DNA of 64,000 bases from Pseudomonadota bacterium (GTDB taxonomy: Bacteria > Cyanobacteriota > Vampirovibrionia > Obscuribacterales > Obscuribacteraceae), in NCBI GenBank assembly GCA_021325555.1, contig JAJPGY010000033.1:1-64000 (forward strand), given 5' to 3'. Each line of letters starts with the position of its first letter. Positions within the stretch are counted from its first letter, which is position 1. Under the pieces are notes generated by a model, which had not been told where the DNA came from, did not search any database, and saw only the letters and a program-made list of their open reading frames with translations. Shown here in pieces: positions 1 to 7,683 of this stretch. The translations under genes were made by a program, and so were the position numbers.

Positions 1-34
1 GAAGTTCTTGCTGGAGCGCGTTACGTCGACGGGA

Positions 35-769
35 TCAGGAGAAAGGAGGAGAAACGCACAGAGGATGCCGCCTGACAGTTTTTACACAGGACTTGACGAA
101 ACCTCGTTCTTCTAGCCATTCGGCGATACGGAATCTTTGAGTCGTCTCGTCGCTACGCGTCTGATAGCCTCCATACCCGAAAACAAAAACTTCGAGAAGG
201 AAAAAGGCGATGACTATAACATCAAATAGAAGCAGCCATGGGCTGTAGAATGCAAGAAGAGTGAGACCCACTAGCACCTGGAGTGCAGCCGCTGGTGCCG
301 TGAGCAAAAAATTCCACCAACCGGATTGAACAGTAATGGTGTCAAAAAATCGATTTACAAGCTCCGGCAAGTATTCGTTGGCTAGAGCCGTGTGTTTAAT
401 CCTTGGTACTCGATAAGCTAGACGTAACGCCACTCTCGCGAATGTGCGCTGTCGTATCTGTTCAACTATCCATAGCGTCAGCAAGCGCAAGGCGGCAACG
501 AATGACAAAGCAACAAGCACGCCACCTGCTATCACTGCAAGTGGTTGCAAGAAAACTCCGGCCGCTATCGTGTTTACCACAATCTGCGTAGCTAACGGAA
601 TCGATAACGAGAAAAGTCCGCTAAAGAACGTATAAATGACGATGAGAACAAGATCGCCCTTGTCCTCAAAAATCATTTGCCTGAGCCGCTTATGTGGCGG
701 CGTCTGATGTTCTGGACGCTCTACCGTGCCAGGCGGATAAAGAACACGAACAATTTCCTCAACTTTCAT
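35..769 (-). pseudogene. Truncated ABC exporter, membrane domain only
   Basis: The 244-residue product resembles the transmembrane domain of peptidase-free, HlyB/type I-secretion-like ABC exporters. After an N-terminal cytoplasmic stretch there are hydrophobic segments at about residues 38-60, 75-97, 155-175 and 178-198, then the family-like stretch ending in AEWLEE. After that point the sequence stops resembling the family and ends within about 24 residues, with no ATP-binding domain. A complete exporter of this type needs roughly 550 residues, so the gene is truncated or frameshifted. The last 34 bases of the window do not resume the frame. An AGGTGG ribosome-binding site precedes the ATG. 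The surrounding DNA is more AT-rich than the rest of the window. A real half-length membrane protein is possible but less likely. Confidence 0.55.
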
Positions 770-788
770 CTGCCACCTGCACAGTCAT

Positions 789-822
789 AGGAACGTCAGG
801 GACGTCCGTTCATGACGTTCCT
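789..822. repeat. Inverted repeat with 10-bp arms
   Basis: AGGAACGTCA at 789-798 is exactly mirrored by TGACGTTCCT at 813-822. The 14-base loop itself contains the palindrome GGACGTCC. It lies just upstream of the truncated exporter, so it could be an operator, or part of the read-through barrier for the gene further right. There is no T tract on either side. Confidence 0.4.
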
Positions 823-839
823 GACAAGTAAACACAGCA

Positions 840-863
840 CTCACTGGGGCGCGCCTCAGTGAG
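840..863 (-). terminator. Strong hairpin downstream of the 1047-1583 gene
   Basis: CTCACTG at 840-846 and CAGTGAG at 857-863 flank the palindrome GGCGCGCC, giving a near-perfect 10-bp stem with one G-T wobble. On the minus strand the hairpin is followed only by a weakly T-rich stretch, so intrinsic termination is plausible but not certain. The rest of 864-1046 shows no gene. Confidence 0.35.
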
Positions 864-1046
864 CAACTTCCTGAACATTGGTAATTGCAAATTTCGGACG
901 AAAATAAATCCACCTATAAGCCTCCGATCCGGAGATGAGCCTGATCCTAATGATCAGGAGTCATCAGCCAGTCGGCGGTTGTAAGGTGGACTCCATCACC
1001 TGTTGTTTCTATTTTACCCTCAAAGTGGGTAAGACTGTCCAGCAAG

Positions 1047-1583
1047 TCATTGTCCGCCGCGTAGGATGGCGTCAACGGTGGCAGGACGGTCTGATAAAAC
1101 GGAATCGGTGGTAGGTAAAGCGGAAGGAGAGATCAGGTTTTGCGAACTGATCGGTTCGGACCATTCGGATTTCGGCATTTCAGCCCGGAATCTAGTTCCA
1201 AGAATCGAGGAAAACAACGACTGACTGCGCGTCGCTTCTGCCCCCTCTCCGCTTGAAAGCCTCTGAATGTATGAGTACGGACGCTCAAGTTCCTCTTGGA
1301 CGAGGCTGGACACCGAGCGCTGAGCTAGTCCGACACCAGAAATTGGCCCAGATCCAGATGTGCCAAATCCACCTGAAGTATTGGATAAGCCGAACTGTGC
1401 CCCGTTTGGGTACAGGTTGTTGGGACTTAGTGCCTCAATACTCATTCCGCGCGGCCATAAGATAGGCGGACTGCTGGTCGGTATGCCCATGTTGGTACCA
1501 AGCATCTCCTGCGCGGAAGATGGCCCAGCCGCAACCGTCCAGAATGCGCCTACAAGTAGCAACAGTACGCTTTTCCGTTTCAT
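1047..1583 (-). CDS. Secreted protein of unknown function
   Basis: The 178-residue product begins with a clear signal peptide: a basic start (MKRK), a hydrophobic core at about residues 5-20 and a likely cleavage after SSAQ. The mature part is rich in Ser, Gly, Pro and Leu, with no recognisable domain, no cysteines and no repeats. A good promoter precedes it (CAGACA, 17 bases, CATAAT at 1610-1638). There is no convincing Shine-Dalgarno before the ATG. It lies in the AT-rich left flank of the window, between the truncated exporter and the tRNA gene. Its function is not inferable. Confidence 0.6.
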   Translation of the reverse strand: MKRKSVLLLLVGAFWTVAAGPSSAQEMLGTNMGIPTSSPPILWPRGMSIEALSPNNLYPNGAQFGLSNTSGGFGTSGSGPISGVGLAQRSVSSLVQEELERPYSYIQRLSSGEGAEATRSQSLFSSILGTRFRAEMPKSEWSEPISSQNLISPSALPTTDSVLSDRPATVDAILRGGQ

Positions 1584-1609
1584 AAGAACAGTTTACCCTG
1601 CTTGATGAG

Positions 1610-1638
1610 ATTATGAAGCATCAGAACAGCTGTGTCTG
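1610..1638 (-). promoter_or_regulatory. Promoter of the 1047-1583 gene
   Basis: Read on the minus strand, a -35-like CAGACA (1633-1638) is followed after 17 bases by a -10 CATAAT (1610-1615). The leader to the ATG is about 20-25 bases. The remainder of 1639-1970, about 330 bases, shows no gene or obvious signal. Confidence 0.45.
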
Positions 1639-1970
1639 AGCGCGAAAATACCTAGCGATCTGATCCAACGTCTCTGCAGGCTTACGCGATCCAATGTAAT
1701 GGAGGGCATCGGCACCGCATATGGTATCATACGTAATCACAATTCGGGGACGGATGCAAGATAACGTGATTCTAGGTCATGGAAACGAAACCACCGTTTG
1801 ACTCGAACGAGATAAATCGGTGGTCGCCCACCACAACTTGAGTAATGTGTTGTTGAAAATCGGTTTGGTCCAATGTGCGTTGGCATTTAGATTTTCATTC
1901 GCGAACGTTGCTGATCATTCCCGCAAGAGGGGCCAATGCGGGGCCAACAACTTGAAAATCCTCCCCCAAT

Positions 1971-2013
1971 AAAAAACGGCTCATTCTTTCGAGAGCCGCT
2001 CAGAATGAGCCGT
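1971..2013 (-). terminator. Intrinsic terminator of the tRNA-Arg gene
   Basis: A perfect 12-bp stem is formed by ACGGCTCATTCT (1976-1987) and AGAATGAGCCGT (2002-2013), with a 14-base loop. On the minus strand it is followed at once by six T residues (1976-1971). It starts nine bases beyond the tRNA 3' end. Confidence 0.85.
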
Positions 2014-2021
2014 CTAACATA

Positions 2022-2095
2022 CCTGCCCGGTAGGATTCGAACCTACGACCTCATGGTTCGTAGCCATGCGCTCTATCCAACTGGGCTACGGGCAG
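2022..2095 (-). tRNA. tRNA-Arg (anticodon ACG)
   Basis: The minus strand folds into a full cloverleaf of 74 bases. The 7-bp acceptor stem CTGCCCG/CGGGCAG is perfect, followed by TA at positions 8-9, a D arm, the anticodon arm CATGG-CTACGAA-CCATG with anticodon ACG, and the T arm GTAGG-TTCGAAT-CCTAC. The discriminator base is G. No CCA is encoded. A -10-like TAACAT lies about ten bases upstream (2106-2111), and a strong terminator follows. An open plus-strand frame runs across this gene but is not used here, because the downstream protein starts at 2200. Confidence 0.95.
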
Positions 2096-2186
2096 AAGGA
2101 CTCCTATGTTATCACACTGGCAGCACACCGGCTGGCGGCTCTCTGCCCCTTGGTTACCTCACGCGGCTCAGGCCGGCGGGCGGCGC

Positions 2187-2192
2187 TATCAT
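2187..2192 (+). promoter_or_regulatory. -10 box placed for a leaderless start at 2200
   Basis: TATCAT is followed by exactly seven bases and then the ATG at 2200, the spacing expected if transcription starts at the A of the start codon. No usable Shine-Dalgarno precedes that ATG. Confidence 0.4.
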
Positions 2193-2199
2193 TAAGGCC

Positions 2200-3897
2200 A
2201 TGACAGGTGAGGATAACCAGATTCCCGGGCCGGAGCCGGAAGGGGAGGGGGCGCCAGGCTTTCCCGATCCGGGTCCGCCATCGCCGGAAGAGCAGGTGGC
2301 GGTGGAGCAAATGGCCAGGGTGCGGCGCTGGTTTCACTTCGGGTACGAGCCGCGCATCACCAGGTGTCTGGTCGGCGCCAACATCGGGGTCTTCCTGGCG
2401 ATGGTCGCCAGCAGCGGCTTGCAGTCGCTGTTCTCCCCGAGCATTGAAACAATGCTGTCCTGGGGCGCCCTGTTCGGGCCGGAAGCGCTGTACGGGCAGT
2501 ACTGGCGCATGCTCACGTCGCTTTTCCTGCACGCCGGGCTTATCCATCTGGTGCTGAACATGTACGTCCTCTGGTTCGCGGGGCGCATCGTGGAGGGCGT
2601 GTACGGCTCTATCAAGTTCCTTGCCCTCTACCTGGTGGCGGGCCTTGGCGGCTCGCTGGGCATGATTGTCTTCAGCCCCCTGGCGGTTGGAGTCGGCGCG
2701 TCAGGGGCGGTCTTCGGCGTCTTTGGCGCCCTTGTCGCCTTCCTGCAGGTCCGGCGCGGCGAGTTTCCGCCGCGCTTCCTGGCCGAGCGCTTCAAGGGGT
2801 TGATGGTCTTCCTGTTTATCGGTCTTGCCTTCGGGTTCACCGTCCCCGGCATCGGCAATGCCGCCCATATCGGCGGTCTCATTTGCGGCTACCTCGCCGG
2901 TTTGTGCGTGATGCCCGCTGATCCTCGCGACCTGCGCTGGCATTGGAAGGACTCTCTGCGTATTGCGGCCATGCTGCTTGCCATCGCGCTGGTGATTCAC
3001 GTGGAGAAGCGCGGGATGCTGGATTTCACCGGCGATCTGATGCTGGCGCGGGGCATGAAGATGCTCGACGACCACCGGTATTCGGACGCGGTCCGCTATT
3101 TCAATAAGTGCATAACCCGTAATCCGGAAGACCTGCGCGCGCATCTCGGCCGGGCGATGGCCTTTGCCGCCCAGGACAAGTACCGGCAGGCCGTCGAAGA
3201 TTGCGACAAGATACTCAGCCTCGATCGAAAAAATGTGCGCGCACTTCTGACGCGCGCGGTCTGCTACGGCAAGGTGGGCGAGCACGAGAAGTCCCGGTCG
3301 GATCTGACCAGGGCGCTCAGCCTGGACCCGGCTCACCCCGGCGCCTATGCGCTGCGAGGCTGGGACAACATGGTCCTCGGCGACTATCAGCAGTCCATCG
3401 ACGACTACACGAAGGCGATGTCGAATAGCAGAAATGCGATGCAGATGCATTACAGCCGCGGCTGCGCGCGGTTCGCCGCGGGGGATCGCCGCGGTGCCGT
3501 CGAGGATGAGCGACGCTTCCTTAGAGAAGCCGGCTGGGGCGAGGAGCTGGCACCATATGCGGTTATCATCTTGGCCTTGAGCTACCGGTCTCTGGATAAG
3601 CCGGAGGAGGCGAGCAAGATCCTGGACGAAGGAGCCGCGCACCTCAAGCATGCAGCATGGCCGTATCCGGTCATAGAGTATCTGCGCCGCGAGATAACGG
3701 CTGATCAGCTCTTAGCTCGCGCCACAGACAACGGCAAGATGACCGAGGTGCAGACCTACCTCGGGCTCGACCTGCTTCAGCAGGGCAAGGGCGAAGAGGC
3801 GAGCCGCTGCTTCAAGTGGGTCGTGGAGCACGGCAACAAGGAGTTCTACGAATACCCGATCGCGCGCTCGCAAGCCGAGCAGAAAGAGGTTCAGTAG
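2200..3897 (+). CDS. Rhomboid-family intramembrane protease fused to TPR repeats
   Basis: The 565-residue protein has an acidic, Pro-rich N-terminus (1-40), a rhomboid domain at about 50-260 and TPR repeats at about 285-540. The serine protease dyad is visible: Ser168 in GASGAVFG and His223 in NAAHIGG, with the HAGLIHLVLNMY helix before them. Rhomboids cleave transmembrane helices inside the bilayer, and the TPR tail is likely a cytoplasmic docking platform. The frame stays open upstream through the tRNA gene, but the ATG at 2200 is chosen because family homology starts only after it and a -10-like box sits seven bases before it. The end overlaps the convergent gene by seven bases. The substrate is unknown. 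Confidence 0.85.
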   Translation: MTGEDNQIPGPEPEGEGAPGFPDPGPPSPEEQVAVEQMARVRRWFHFGYEPRITRCLVGANIGVFLAMVASSGLQSLFSPSIETMLSWGALFGPEALYGQYWRMLTSLFLHAGLIHLVLNMYVLWFAGRIVEGVYGSIKFLALYLVAGLGGSLGMIVFSPLAVGVGASGAVFGVFGALVAFLQVRRGEFPPRFLAERFKGLMVFLFIGLAFGFTVPGIGNAAHIGGLICGYLAGLCVMPADPRDLRWHWKDSLRIAAMLLAIALVIHVEKRGMLDFTGDLMLARGMKMLDDHRYSDAVRYFNKCITRNPEDLRAHLGRAMAFAAQDKYRQAVEDCDKILSLDRKNVRALLTRAVCYGKVGEHEKSRSDLTRALSLDPAHPGAYALRGWDNMVLGDYQQSIDDYTKAMSNSRNAMQMHYSRGCARFAAGDRRGAVEDERRFLREAGWGEELAPYAVIILALSYRSLDKPEEASKILDEGAAHLKHAAWPYPVIEYLRREITADQLLARATDNGKMTEVQTYLGLDLLQQGKGEEASRCFKWVVEHGNKEFYEYPIARSQAEQKEVQ

Positions 3898-4433
3898 CTG
3901 CGCGCTTTCGGACGCGCCCAGTGGAGAACGCTTCCGCTGACCCTGGTGGATGTCGACGCGCTTCCGCCGCCTCCCGCGGCTGCGGTGGCAGGGGCGCCGC
4001 CGTAGCCCTTGTAGGGGGTGTAGGTCTTCAGCCCCTGCGGGCCGGCGCTCGCCGCTTGTTTCGGCTTGAGGCTGCCGGCTCTGCCCTTCATCCCCGACGG
4101 GCCGGCGGCAGCCGCCGGCATAGGTTTGGGAACGCCGTTGTTCACCTTCGGCAGGGCATCCCTGACGCTGGGGATTGTCGACGAGTAAGGCATGAAGCCT
4201 GCCTTCGGCAGCGGCATCGGGCCCGCCGGCGCCGGACCCGCGCCCTGCTGCCCGACCGGGGCGCCGGGCTGCCCCCTGATGACCGGGCTCTCATCGACGT
4301 ACTGCCATTCCTGCCGGCCCATGTAGAAGTGCCCCAGGTTGGGGTTCTCGCTGCGATATCCCTGGGCGAGCGCCGATCTGGCGTTCAGCAGCCACACAGT
4401 GCCCAAAGCCAGAACCCAAATGTTTCGTGCCAT
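3891..4433 (-). CDS. Secreted Pro/Gly/Ala-rich protein
   Basis: The 180-residue product has a signal peptide (hydrophobic residues about 5-23, cleavage after SALAQ). The mature chain is low in complexity and rich in Pro, Ala and Gly, without cysteines or a recognised domain. This composition suggests a disordered envelope or extracellular protein. GGGGAAAG lies at the correct distance before the ATG. A good promoter with a consensus -35 lies at 4477-4506. The last seven bases overlap the end of the rhomboid gene, so the two genes converge. Confidence 0.65.
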   Translation of the reverse strand: MARNIWVLALGTVWLLNARSALAQGYRSENPNLGHFYMGRQEWQYVDESPVIRGQPGAPVGQQGAGPAPAGPMPLPKAGFMPYSSTIPSVRDALPKVNNGVPKPMPAAAAGPSGMKGRAGSLKPKQAASAGPQGLKTYTPYKGYGGAPATAAAGGGGSASTSTRVSGSVLHWARPKARSY

Positions 4434-4476
4434 CGTTCTTTCCCCGAAAGCGCCCGGGTCCCCGGGCCCTGTGCTC

Positions 4477-4506
4477 AGTTTAATCCGGTTAAATTAACGA
4501 TGTCAA
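4477..4506 (-). promoter_or_regulatory. Promoter with an embedded inverted repeat
   Basis: On the minus strand a consensus -35 TTGACA (4501-4506) is followed after 18 bases by TAAACT (4477-4482). The spacer and -10 region hold TTTAA and TTAAA arms separated by five bases, within 4480-4494, a possible repressor site. It serves the gene starting at 4433. Confidence 0.5.
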
Positions 4507-4564
4507 GGAAACTGCCCGGCAATAAGATTAGGGGGGCGCAATGAGCCGAATGCCGGTCACGCCC

Positions 4565-4570
4565 TATAAT
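4565..4570 (+). promoter_or_regulatory. -10 box of lpxI
   Basis: A consensus TATAAT lies 33 bases before the proposed GTG start, leaving a leader of about 25 bases that contains AGGGAGTGGAAG. No good -35 is visible. Confidence 0.4.
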
Positions 4571-4602
4571 TGACCGGTTTCCAAGACAGGGAGTGGAAGA
4601 GC

Positions 4603-5439
4603 GTGAACCAGGCTGCAGCGCCAACAGCGACCAAATCCGTGGGCCTTATCGCCGGTGACGGCAAGCTGCCGGCTATCCTGGCCAGGTCAGCCAGGGAGCG
4701 CGGCTATCGGGTGATTGCCGGCGCGCTCAGCCCCGAGGCCCGGCAGCGCGTCATGCCCCATTGCGACAAGGTGCACCTGATGGCCCCGGGGCAGCTCGGG
4801 CGGAACCTGAAGCTGCTCGAGCAGGACGGCGTCACAGAAGTGGTCTTCATCGGTAAGGTGCCCAAGCTCAACCTGCTGCGCAACCTGACCAAGCTGGACT
4901 GGATGGCGATCAAGGAGCTGAGCAAGCTGCCCGATTTCAACGACGACACGATCCAGCGGGCGGTCGGCAACCTGTGCGAAGAGCGGGGCATGAAGGTGCT
5001 CACGCAGAGGGAGTTTCTCCAGCACCTGTTTGCCGATGTCGGCGTGCTGACAAACAACCGCCCGAGTGCCGGCGAGTACGCGGACGTGGAATTCGGCTTT
5101 CGCATCGCCAAGGAGATTGCCCGGCTGGACATCGGTCAGACGGTGATCGTCAAGAATCAGATGATCGTGGCGATCGAGGCGATCGAGGGAACGGACGAGG
5201 CGATCAAACGTGCGGTGGCGCTGGCCAGGGGGCCGGTCGTGGTGGTGAAGGTGGCCAGGTTCGACCGGGATCCCCGTTTCGACACGCCGACCGCCGGCAT
5301 GAGCACCCTCCAGAGCATGCTGGCGCCCAAGCCGGGCGGGGTTCTGGCGGTGGAGGCCAACGAGACGCTTCTGGTCGAGCGGGAGGAGATGGTTTCTTTC
5401 GCGGACAGCAACGGGATTTCCATCGTCGCCTTGAAGTAA
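4603..5439 (+). CDS. lpxI: UDP-2,3-diacylglucosamine diphosphatase LpxI
   Basis: The 278-residue protein matches the LpxI (DUF1009) family over its whole length. It has the N-terminal GLIAGDGKLP motif, the FIGKVPKLNLL segment and a C-terminal domain with FGFRIAKEIARLDIGQTVIVK, EGTDEAIKRA and KPGGVLAVEA. LpxI hydrolyses UDP-2,3-diacylglucosamine to lipid X and UMP in lipid A synthesis at the inner membrane, replacing LpxH. Its presence implies a lipid A outer membrane. The GTG at 4603 is preferred to an upstream TTG at 4570 because the TTG overlaps the TATAAT box and AGGGAG/GGAAG precedes the GTG. No other lpx gene is in the window. Confidence 0.93.
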   Translation: MNQAAAPTATKSVGLIAGDGKLPAILARSARERGYRVIAGALSPEARQRVMPHCDKVHLMAPGQLGRNLKLLEQDGVTEVVFIGKVPKLNLLRNLTKLDWMAIKELSKLPDFNDDTIQRAVGNLCEERGMKVLTQREFLQHLFADVGVLTNNRPSAGEYADVEFGFRIAKEIARLDIGQTVIVKNQMIVAIEAIEGTDEAIKRAVALARGPVVVVKVARFDRDPRFDTPTAGMSTLQSMLAPKPGGVLAVEANETLLVEREEMVSFADSNGISIVALK

Positions 5440-5517
5440 CCCCGGCGCCGAGCTCGGGCCAGGAGATCTGGGGGCGGGACGCCCGCGCGGGGCGGGTCCG
5501 ACCTGGGACACCGGCGA

Positions 5518-5523
5518 TATAAT
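5518..5523 (+). promoter_or_regulatory. -10 box placed for a leaderless start at 5531
   Basis: TATAAT overlaps the upstream ATG at 5522 and stands exactly seven bases before the next in-frame ATG at 5531. This favours a leaderless mRNA beginning at 5531. No Shine-Dalgarno is visible before either ATG. The preceding stretch, about 5468-5500, is a GC-rich repeat-like sequence. Confidence 0.45.
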
Positions 5524-5530
5524 GGGCTTC

Positions 5531-6505
5531 ATGCAGGGTCCTCGCAAGCTACGCAGGCGAAGGGGGCTGTCCGCCGCAGCGGCCGGTTTCCTGATTGCCC
5601 TTTTGCTTGCCGGCGGCGCTTGCTTCGCCCAGTCCGGCGGAAAGGGGCAGGAGGCCGACCTCAGCGAGGCGCGGGAAAGCGAGTTCAGCGAAGCGCTGGC
5701 CACGCAGCACTATTACCTGGCGGGGCATTACTTCCGCCACTGGCTGCTGGAACTCGCCGAGGTGGAGCTGCGTGAGTCCGTGCGCTACTGGCCGGACCTG
5801 AAGGCCGCCCACCGGGATCTGCTGGTGGTGGACATCCTCACCGGGCACCCGGTGCGGGCGCTGGCCGAGGCGATGATGGTGGTCGGGCTTGGCGAGCCTA
5901 TTCCGCTCGATGCGGCCGCCGCTCGGGACCTGGACCGGCGGGCCGCCAGAGTGCACTACCGGCAAGGAATAGCTTACGCGGGGCGGCGCCGCTGGCACTC
6001 GGCGATCGAAGAGTTCTGCTGGGCGCTCAGCTACGCGCCCGGGAACCCGGCCGTCTTGCATTCGCTGGCCTTCGCCTACTCCAACATCGGCGACTTCAAC
6101 GACGCCGAGCGCGTGTACAAGGCGGCTTTCCAGGCCAGCCCGGAGGACGCGTACGCGCATGCTGATTTTGCCTTCATGCTCTCCGCCGCCGGACACAAGG
6201 ATCAGGCGGAGGATGAGCTTTCGCGCGCGGTGAGGCTGGCGCCCTCGGCAGCGGCGCTTCACGTCGATCTGGGCTGGATGGCCGAGGCCAGGGGCGATCT
6301 GGCGACAGCAGACCACGAGTTTACTACCGCAATCCGGCTTTCTTCCGGGCACGCCGGCCTGTGGACGCACCTGGGGCGCATTCAGGAGCGCGAGGGCAAG
6401 AGCCGGGAGGCAATAGACTCGTACAAGAAGGCGCTGACCCTCGATCCGGCCCAGAATGAGGCTCAGCAAAACCTGGTGAAGCTCGAGGGGTCTGGCCCTT
6501 CGTAG
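5531..6505 (+). CDS. Secreted TPR-repeat protein
   Basis: The product of 324 residues starts with a very basic n-region (KLRRRR) and a hydrophobic core ending in CFAQ, so it is exported. Degenerate helical repeats are followed by about five TPR units from residue 140 onward, with the usual W-LG-Y-A-P spacing (for example PAVLHSLAFAYSNIGDFNDA). TPRs mediate protein-protein contacts and no catalytic domain is present. The ATG at 5531 is chosen over the ATG at 5522, which overlaps the -10 box. The stop codon lies inside the left copy of a 15-bp direct repeat (6501-6515). Confidence 0.75.
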   Translation: MQGPRKLRRRRGLSAAAAGFLIALLLAGGACFAQSGGKGQEADLSEARESEFSEALATQHYYLAGHYFRHWLLELAEVELRESVRYWPDLKAAHRDLLVVDILTGHPVRALAEAMMVVGLGEPIPLDAAAARDLDRRAARVHYRQGIAYAGRRRWHSAIEEFCWALSYAPGNPAVLHSLAFAYSNIGDFNDAERVYKAAFQASPEDAYAHADFAFMLSAAGHKDQAEDELSRAVRLAPSAAALHVDLGWMAEARGDLATADHEFTTAIRLSSGHAGLWTHLGRIQEREGKSREAIDSYKKALTLDPAQNEAQQNLVKLEGSGPS

Positions 6506-6515
6506 TTTCCCCAAT
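6501..6515. repeat. Left copy of a 15-bp direct repeat
   Basis: CGTAGTTTCCCCAAT here is identical to 8404-8418. The two copies bracket 1.9 kb of AT-richer DNA. The left copy supplies the stop codon of the TPR gene. The following 6516-6766 shows no convincing gene. Confidence 0.5.
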
Positions 6516-6766
6516 ACAAAATCCGGGTCATTCTCAACAAGCTCCCAGAGCCGCTTTGGGGTGTGGGGCTTGTCTTTGGGGTCCTGGTCACACTGCGCGG
6601 AGGTGCCCAAAAATGCACGGCGTTGCACGCGGACATGCCACACTTTCGACACAGGCTCGTTAGTTCTCGCCGTCGATTGGTATGACAGGCTCCCGTTATC
6701 TGCGGTCAGGACGCTGCAAAGGGCAGTCGGTGGTCGGTCCGTCGTTCTAACAGCGCTCGGCCGGGG

Positions 6767-6772
6767 TATAAA
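6767..6772 (+). promoter_or_regulatory. -10-like TATAAA before the CHAP-like gene
   Basis: TATAAA ends eight bases before a GTG at 6781 that is in frame with the gene. No -35 is recognisable. It may start a leaderless transcript. Confidence 0.3.
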
Positions 6773-6780
6773 TTCTGCAG

Positions 6781-7683
6781 GTGCTGGACTGCGGGGCGCC
6801 CACCAGAGAGTCCGTCAGCATGCCGCCCCAGAACAGAATCGAGAACTTAGCCGAAGGTGAAAGCTGCGCAGGCAGCGACCGTCGAATAGACAACCTTGGC
6901 CAGACAAGAACCACCGACGGAAAGACAGTACAGGCGGTTCATAGGGCAAACCCAAATTTCCGCAGCTCCATGACTGACATACCAGCCTGGGGAACGACCG
7001 GCAACGCCGGCTCCGGTCAAACTTTCTGCATTACCGATGGAGAACGGGTTATCGCCTCCAAGGTGCAGAGCATCAGCGACCGCGACCACGAGCTACTTGC
7101 CCAGCTTCTCGGCCAGGGGCAGCGAGGAACGGAAGGCGGGGATCATCGGAAGCAGGCGAAAGAAACCGATCCAAACTCCGAGCCAGCCGTGTCGGCTCAC
7201 AAGATAGTATCGGTGTGCGAGCAACTCGGGCACGACCAAACCAGGTGGCGTTCTGATAACCCACATCCAAGCCTTGGCCCTAAGTGCAATGTTTATCTTG
7301 ATGCTGCCATGAAGGGTTCCGGCTTGCCGAGACCCTGGGCAGAAACTGGGGTCCAGAGCTGCGAGAAACTTGATGCCGCATTGGCTCAAGACCCACGTTA
7401 TGAGCAAGCATGGCACACGAATTACTCGAATGAACCACTGGCAATACAAAACTGGCAATATTTCAACCAGCACCCGGGCGACATCTTCATCTGGAACCGG
7501 CCGGACAACGGCATTCTTCACAGCGCAATAGCAGACGGCACTGGGAAGCTGTACCGCGCTGGTTCGCACTCGCCGACTGGATTTGCGCTCACAAGCTCAG
7601 AATACTTCACTGGTACACCGGAACATCCGAAAAACTACGGGCCGCCAACCTCTGTTTATCGATACAAGAATCTTCATAAATGA
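6781..7683 (+). CDS. Protein with C-terminal CHAP/NlpC-like amidase domain
   Basis: The product is 300 residues from the GTG at 6781, or 287 from the ATG at 6820. The first 140 residues are polar and low in similarity to anything recognised. The C-terminal 150 residues resemble papain-fold peptidoglycan amidases/peptidases: a Cys in the helix-starting segment KCNVYLDAAM, the strand PGDIFIWNR, and a His in the strand GILHSAIAD. Such domains cleave amide bonds in peptidoglycan, either as wall hydrolases or as interbacterial toxins. There is no signal peptide. The gene lies inside an AT-rich insert bounded by direct repeats. The domain call rests on motif shape, not on an alignment. Confidence 0.6.
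   Translation: MLDCGAPTRESVSMPPQNRIENLAEGESCAGSDRRIDNLGQTRTTDGKTVQAVHRANPNFRSSMTDIPAWGTTGNAGSGQTFCITDGERVIASKVQSISDRDHELLAQLLGQGQRGTEGGDHRKQAKETDPNSEPAVSAHKIVSVCEQLGHDQTRWRSDNPHPSLGPKCNVYLDAAMKGSGLPRPWAETGVQSCEKLDAALAQDPRYEQAWHTNYSNEPLAIQNWQYFNQHPGDIFIWNRPDNGILHSAIADGTGKLYRAGSHSPTGFALTSSEYFTGTPEHPKNYGPPTSVYRYKNLHK

Noticed and set aside
1936..2199. N-terminal extension of the rhomboid protein, open from 1936
   Set aside because: The extension runs through the tRNA-Arg gene and its terminator on the other strand and adds no homology. The ATG at 2200 is better supported.
6561..6860. 99-codon frame before the CHAP-like gene
   Set aside because: No ribosome-binding site, no recognisable features, and it overlaps the promoter and start of the CHAP-like gene.
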